NCBI GenBank assembly: GCA_046351325.1
Contig: JAXLYR010000024.1
Location: 1-64,000, forward strand
Direction of reading: 5' to 3'
Origin: Xiheicaenibacterium sp046351325
Lineage (GTDB): Bacteria > Myxococcota_A > Polyangia > Polyangiales > Polyangiaceae
DNA: 64,000 nt
The notes under the pieces were generated by a model that did not search any database, was not told where the DNA came from, and worked only from the letters and a program-made list of their open reading frames with translations. Positions 62,461 to 64,000 of the stretch are shown here, piece by piece. Position 1 is the stretch's first letter. Every line of letters begins with the position of its first letter. Made by a program: the position numbers and the translations under genes.

Positions 62461-63630
62461 ATGAGCATGTCCGTCTCTCCGGCGCCCCACGTGGAGGACC
62501 CGCTCGTCGGCCGCACCCTCGACGATCGGTATCGGATCGACCGACCGCTCGCGCGGGGCGCGATGGGCGCCGTGTATTTGGGCCGCCACCTGAAGCTCAG
62601 GAAGCGCGTCGCCATCAAGGTGCTGCACCCGAACGTCGAGAACCACCCGGAGCTCGCGATGCGCTTCGAGCGCGAGGCCCTCGCGCGCGCGCACGTGAGC
62701 CACGCGCACGTCGCGTGCGCGACGGACTTCGGCGATCTCGAGGGGGGCGCGCGCTACCTCGTGACCGAGTACGTGCGCGGCCGCACGCTGCGCGAGCTCC
62801 TCGACCGTGAGGGCCCGCTCGAGGTCACGCGCGCGACCCGCATCGCGCGGCAGATCGCCGACGGGCTCGGCCACATCCACGCGCGCGGCATCATCCACCG
62901 CGACCTCAAGCCGCGGAACATCATGGTCACCGACGGGGACGAGGCCTCGAGGGACTACGTGAAGATCGTGGACTTCGGGCTCGCCAAACTCGACGGCGCG
63001 CGCATCTCGACCGCAGGCCCGGACGAGCTCGAGGAGGACGCGCGGCTCACCGCGCGCGGCGTGATCTTCGGCACGATCGAGTACCTCGCGCCCGAGGCCG
63101 CGTTCGGGATGGAGCTCGTCGACGAGCGGGCGGACCTCTACGCGCTCGGCGTGATCTTCTACGAGATGCTCGCGGGCAAGCACCCGTTCGAGGCGCGCAG
63201 CGAGGGCGAGCTCTTCGCGAAGCAGCGCCACGCGCCGCCGCCGACCATCGCCGCGCGCTCGGGGATCGCGGTGAATCCCGGGCTCGAGGCGATCGTGATG
63301 CAGCTGCTCGACAAGGATTTCGACGGCCGCTTCCAGTCCGCGGCGGACTTCATCGCGGCGCTCGATCGCGTGATGCCGGCCGCGCGCGTTGCGCCGCTCG
63401 AGCCCGTCGAGCCACCCGCGTCGTCGCAGTTTCCACCGAGGATGCTCGCGAGCGAACCTCCACCGAGCGCGGTCGCCCCCGAGGCGCCGGTGAAGGCCGA
63501 GCGCTCGAGCCCGCCGCAGCGCTCGAGCCCGCCGCAGCGCTCGAGCCTCGACGCGCGGTGGATCGTGGCGGCCGCGCTCATCGCCTCGGTGATCGCGCTC
63601 GCCATCGTGCTCCTCGCGAGGGCGAGCTGA
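62461..63630 (+). CDS. Hanks-type Ser/Thr protein kinase with one membrane helix
   Basis: A protein of 389 residues. Kinase elements: G-rich loop GAMGAVYLG, catalytic Lys K53 (VAIKVLH), HRDLKPRNIMV and DFGLAKLD, APEA and ADLYALGVIFYEML. A Pro/Ser-rich linker with RSSPPQ repeats leads to a C-terminal helix (VAAALIASVIALAIVLL) that anchors it in the inner membrane with no external domain. Target unknown. Confidence 0.92.
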   Translation: MSMSVSPAPHVEDPLVGRTLDDRYRIDRPLARGAMGAVYLGRHLKLRKRVAIKVLHPNVENHPELAMRFEREALARAHVSHAHVACATDFGDLEGGARYLVTEYVRGRTLRELLDREGPLEVTRATRIARQIADGLGHIHARGIIHRDLKPRNIMVTDGDEASRDYVKIVDFGLAKLDGARISTAGPDELEEDARLTARGVIFGTIEYLAPEAAFGMELVDERADLYALGVIFYEMLAGKHPFEARSEGELFAKQRHAPPPTIAARSGIAVNPGLEAIVMQLLDKDFDGRFQSAADFIAALDRVMPAARVAPLEPVEPPASSQFPPRMLASEPPPSAVAPEAPVKAERSSPPQRSSPPQRSSLDARWIVAAALIASVIALAIVLLARAS

Positions 63631-63660
63631 CCAGCGAGAGCGCCGACATCCACTGACAAG

Positions 63661-63716
63661 GCTGTTCGCTAACAGTGCTGTTCGCTGACAGCGTCGCTCA
63701 CTAACAACACTGTTAG
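63661..63716. repeat. Two 16-base tandem repeats and a small hairpin
   Basis: GCTGTTCGCTAACAGT at 63661 and GCTGTTCGCTGACAGC at 63677 are near-copies. CTAACAACACTGTTAG (63701-63716) is a 6-base stem with a 4-base loop between the convergent kinase and msrA genes, possibly a terminator relict. Confidence 0.5.
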
Positions 63717-64000
63717 TCGGAGAAGTTCCGCATGAAGTGACAGGAGTACCCGCCAGGGTGCTTCTGCAGATAGTCCTGGTGGTACTCCTCGGCCGGGGTG
63801 AACGGCCCAGCGTCGGTGATCTCCGTGACGATGGGCGCGCCCCACTCGCCGCTCTTGTCGACGCGCTTCTTCACCTCTTCGGCGATCTTCTTTTGCTCGG
63901 GCGTCGTGGCGAAGATCGCCGAGCGATAGGAGGTGCCGATGTCGTTGCCCTGGCGGTTCTTCGTCGTCGGATCGTGCATGCGGAAGAACCACTTCTCGAG
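63713..64000 (-). CDS. msrA: Peptide methionine sulfoxide reductase A, C-terminal part
   Basis: The frame is open to the right window edge, so the gene's start and catalytic GCFWG motif lie outside. The visible part (EKWFFRMHDPTT, NRQGNDIGTSYRS, HQDYLQKHPGGYSCHF) is typical MsrA. It repairs oxidised methionines using a thioredoxin-type donor. It ends with TAA at 63713-63715. Confidence 0.9.
   Translation of the reverse strand, partial: LEKWFFRMHDPTTKNRQGNDIGTSYRSAIFATTPEQKKIAEEVKKRVDKSGEWGAPIVTEITDAGPFTPAEEYHQDYLQKHPGGYSCHFMRNFSD

Noticed and set aside
1..64000. Full reassignment of TAG as a sense codon
   Set aside because: korB, the ferredoxin, the LysR gene and the HD-NTPase all end in TAG and at least korB is of normal length, so TAG works as a stop.

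Overview
The window reads as a high-GC chromosome segment from a myxobacterium-like member of Myxococcota (class Polyangia is my best guess). The grounds are strong G/C bias at third codon positions, many secreted lipoproteins with Gly/Ser/Ala-rich linkers, Hanks-type kinase and FHA signalling genes, two CheW genes behind a CheA, a TIGR02996-type remnant and a relict FHA-ABC transporter. No rRNA, tRNA, CRISPR array or intact insertion sequence was seen.

Layout. 0-9 kb: the end of a large winged-helix regulator, a PH-like membrane protein, a Cys-repeat lipoprotein, then a minus-strand MoxR ATPase / frameshifted middle gene / VWA-HExxH protein / lipoprotein operon. 9.1-20.2 kb: an FKBP lipoprotein, then seven co-directional minus-strand genes: three tandem paralogous 750-770 aa lipoproteins, a second PH-like protein, pnuC-nadR for nicotinamide riboside salvage, and an unknown gene. 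20.2-26 kb: a compositionally distinct island with a 1141 aa HD-domain plus STAND/NACHT-like NTPase, a small protein with fourteen six-residue repeats, and a helical partner, bordered by repeat-rich spacers. This is the best candidate for an undescribed system. 26-31.5 kb: rlmN, an unknown gene, cheA-cheW-cheW, and a gene split by an in-frame TAG.

32.4-46.6 kb: a ferredoxin, then nuoA (also interrupted by an in-frame TAG), a nuoB-nuoC fusion, nuoDHIJKLMN, 2-oxoacid:ferredoxin oxidoreductase korAB and a rubrerythrin-like protein. The NADH-oxidising module nuoEFG is absent from the window. Together the genes suggest a proton-pumping complex I fed by reduced ferredoxin from 2-oxoacid oxidation.

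46.6-50 kb is decayed sequence: a frameshift-riddled FHA-ABC transporter and a minus-strand TIGR02996/LRR-like remnant. 50-57.9 kb: a minus-strand run with a neutral-ceramidase-like protein, a lipoprotein, a GlpD-type dehydrogenase, a LysR regulator and a large unknown protein. 57.9-64 kb: a polyhydroxybutyrate-depolymerase-type esterase, a glutathione S-transferase, a lipoprotein, a POT peptide transporter, a Ser/Thr kinase and the end of msrA.

Several genes carry frameshifts or nonsense codons (6.7, 31.3, 33.2 and 46.6-50 kb). Some may be sequencing or assembly errors, others real decay. TAG ends several apparently complete genes (korB, the ferredoxin, the LysR gene, the HD-NTPase), so genome-wide TAG reassignment is unlikely.
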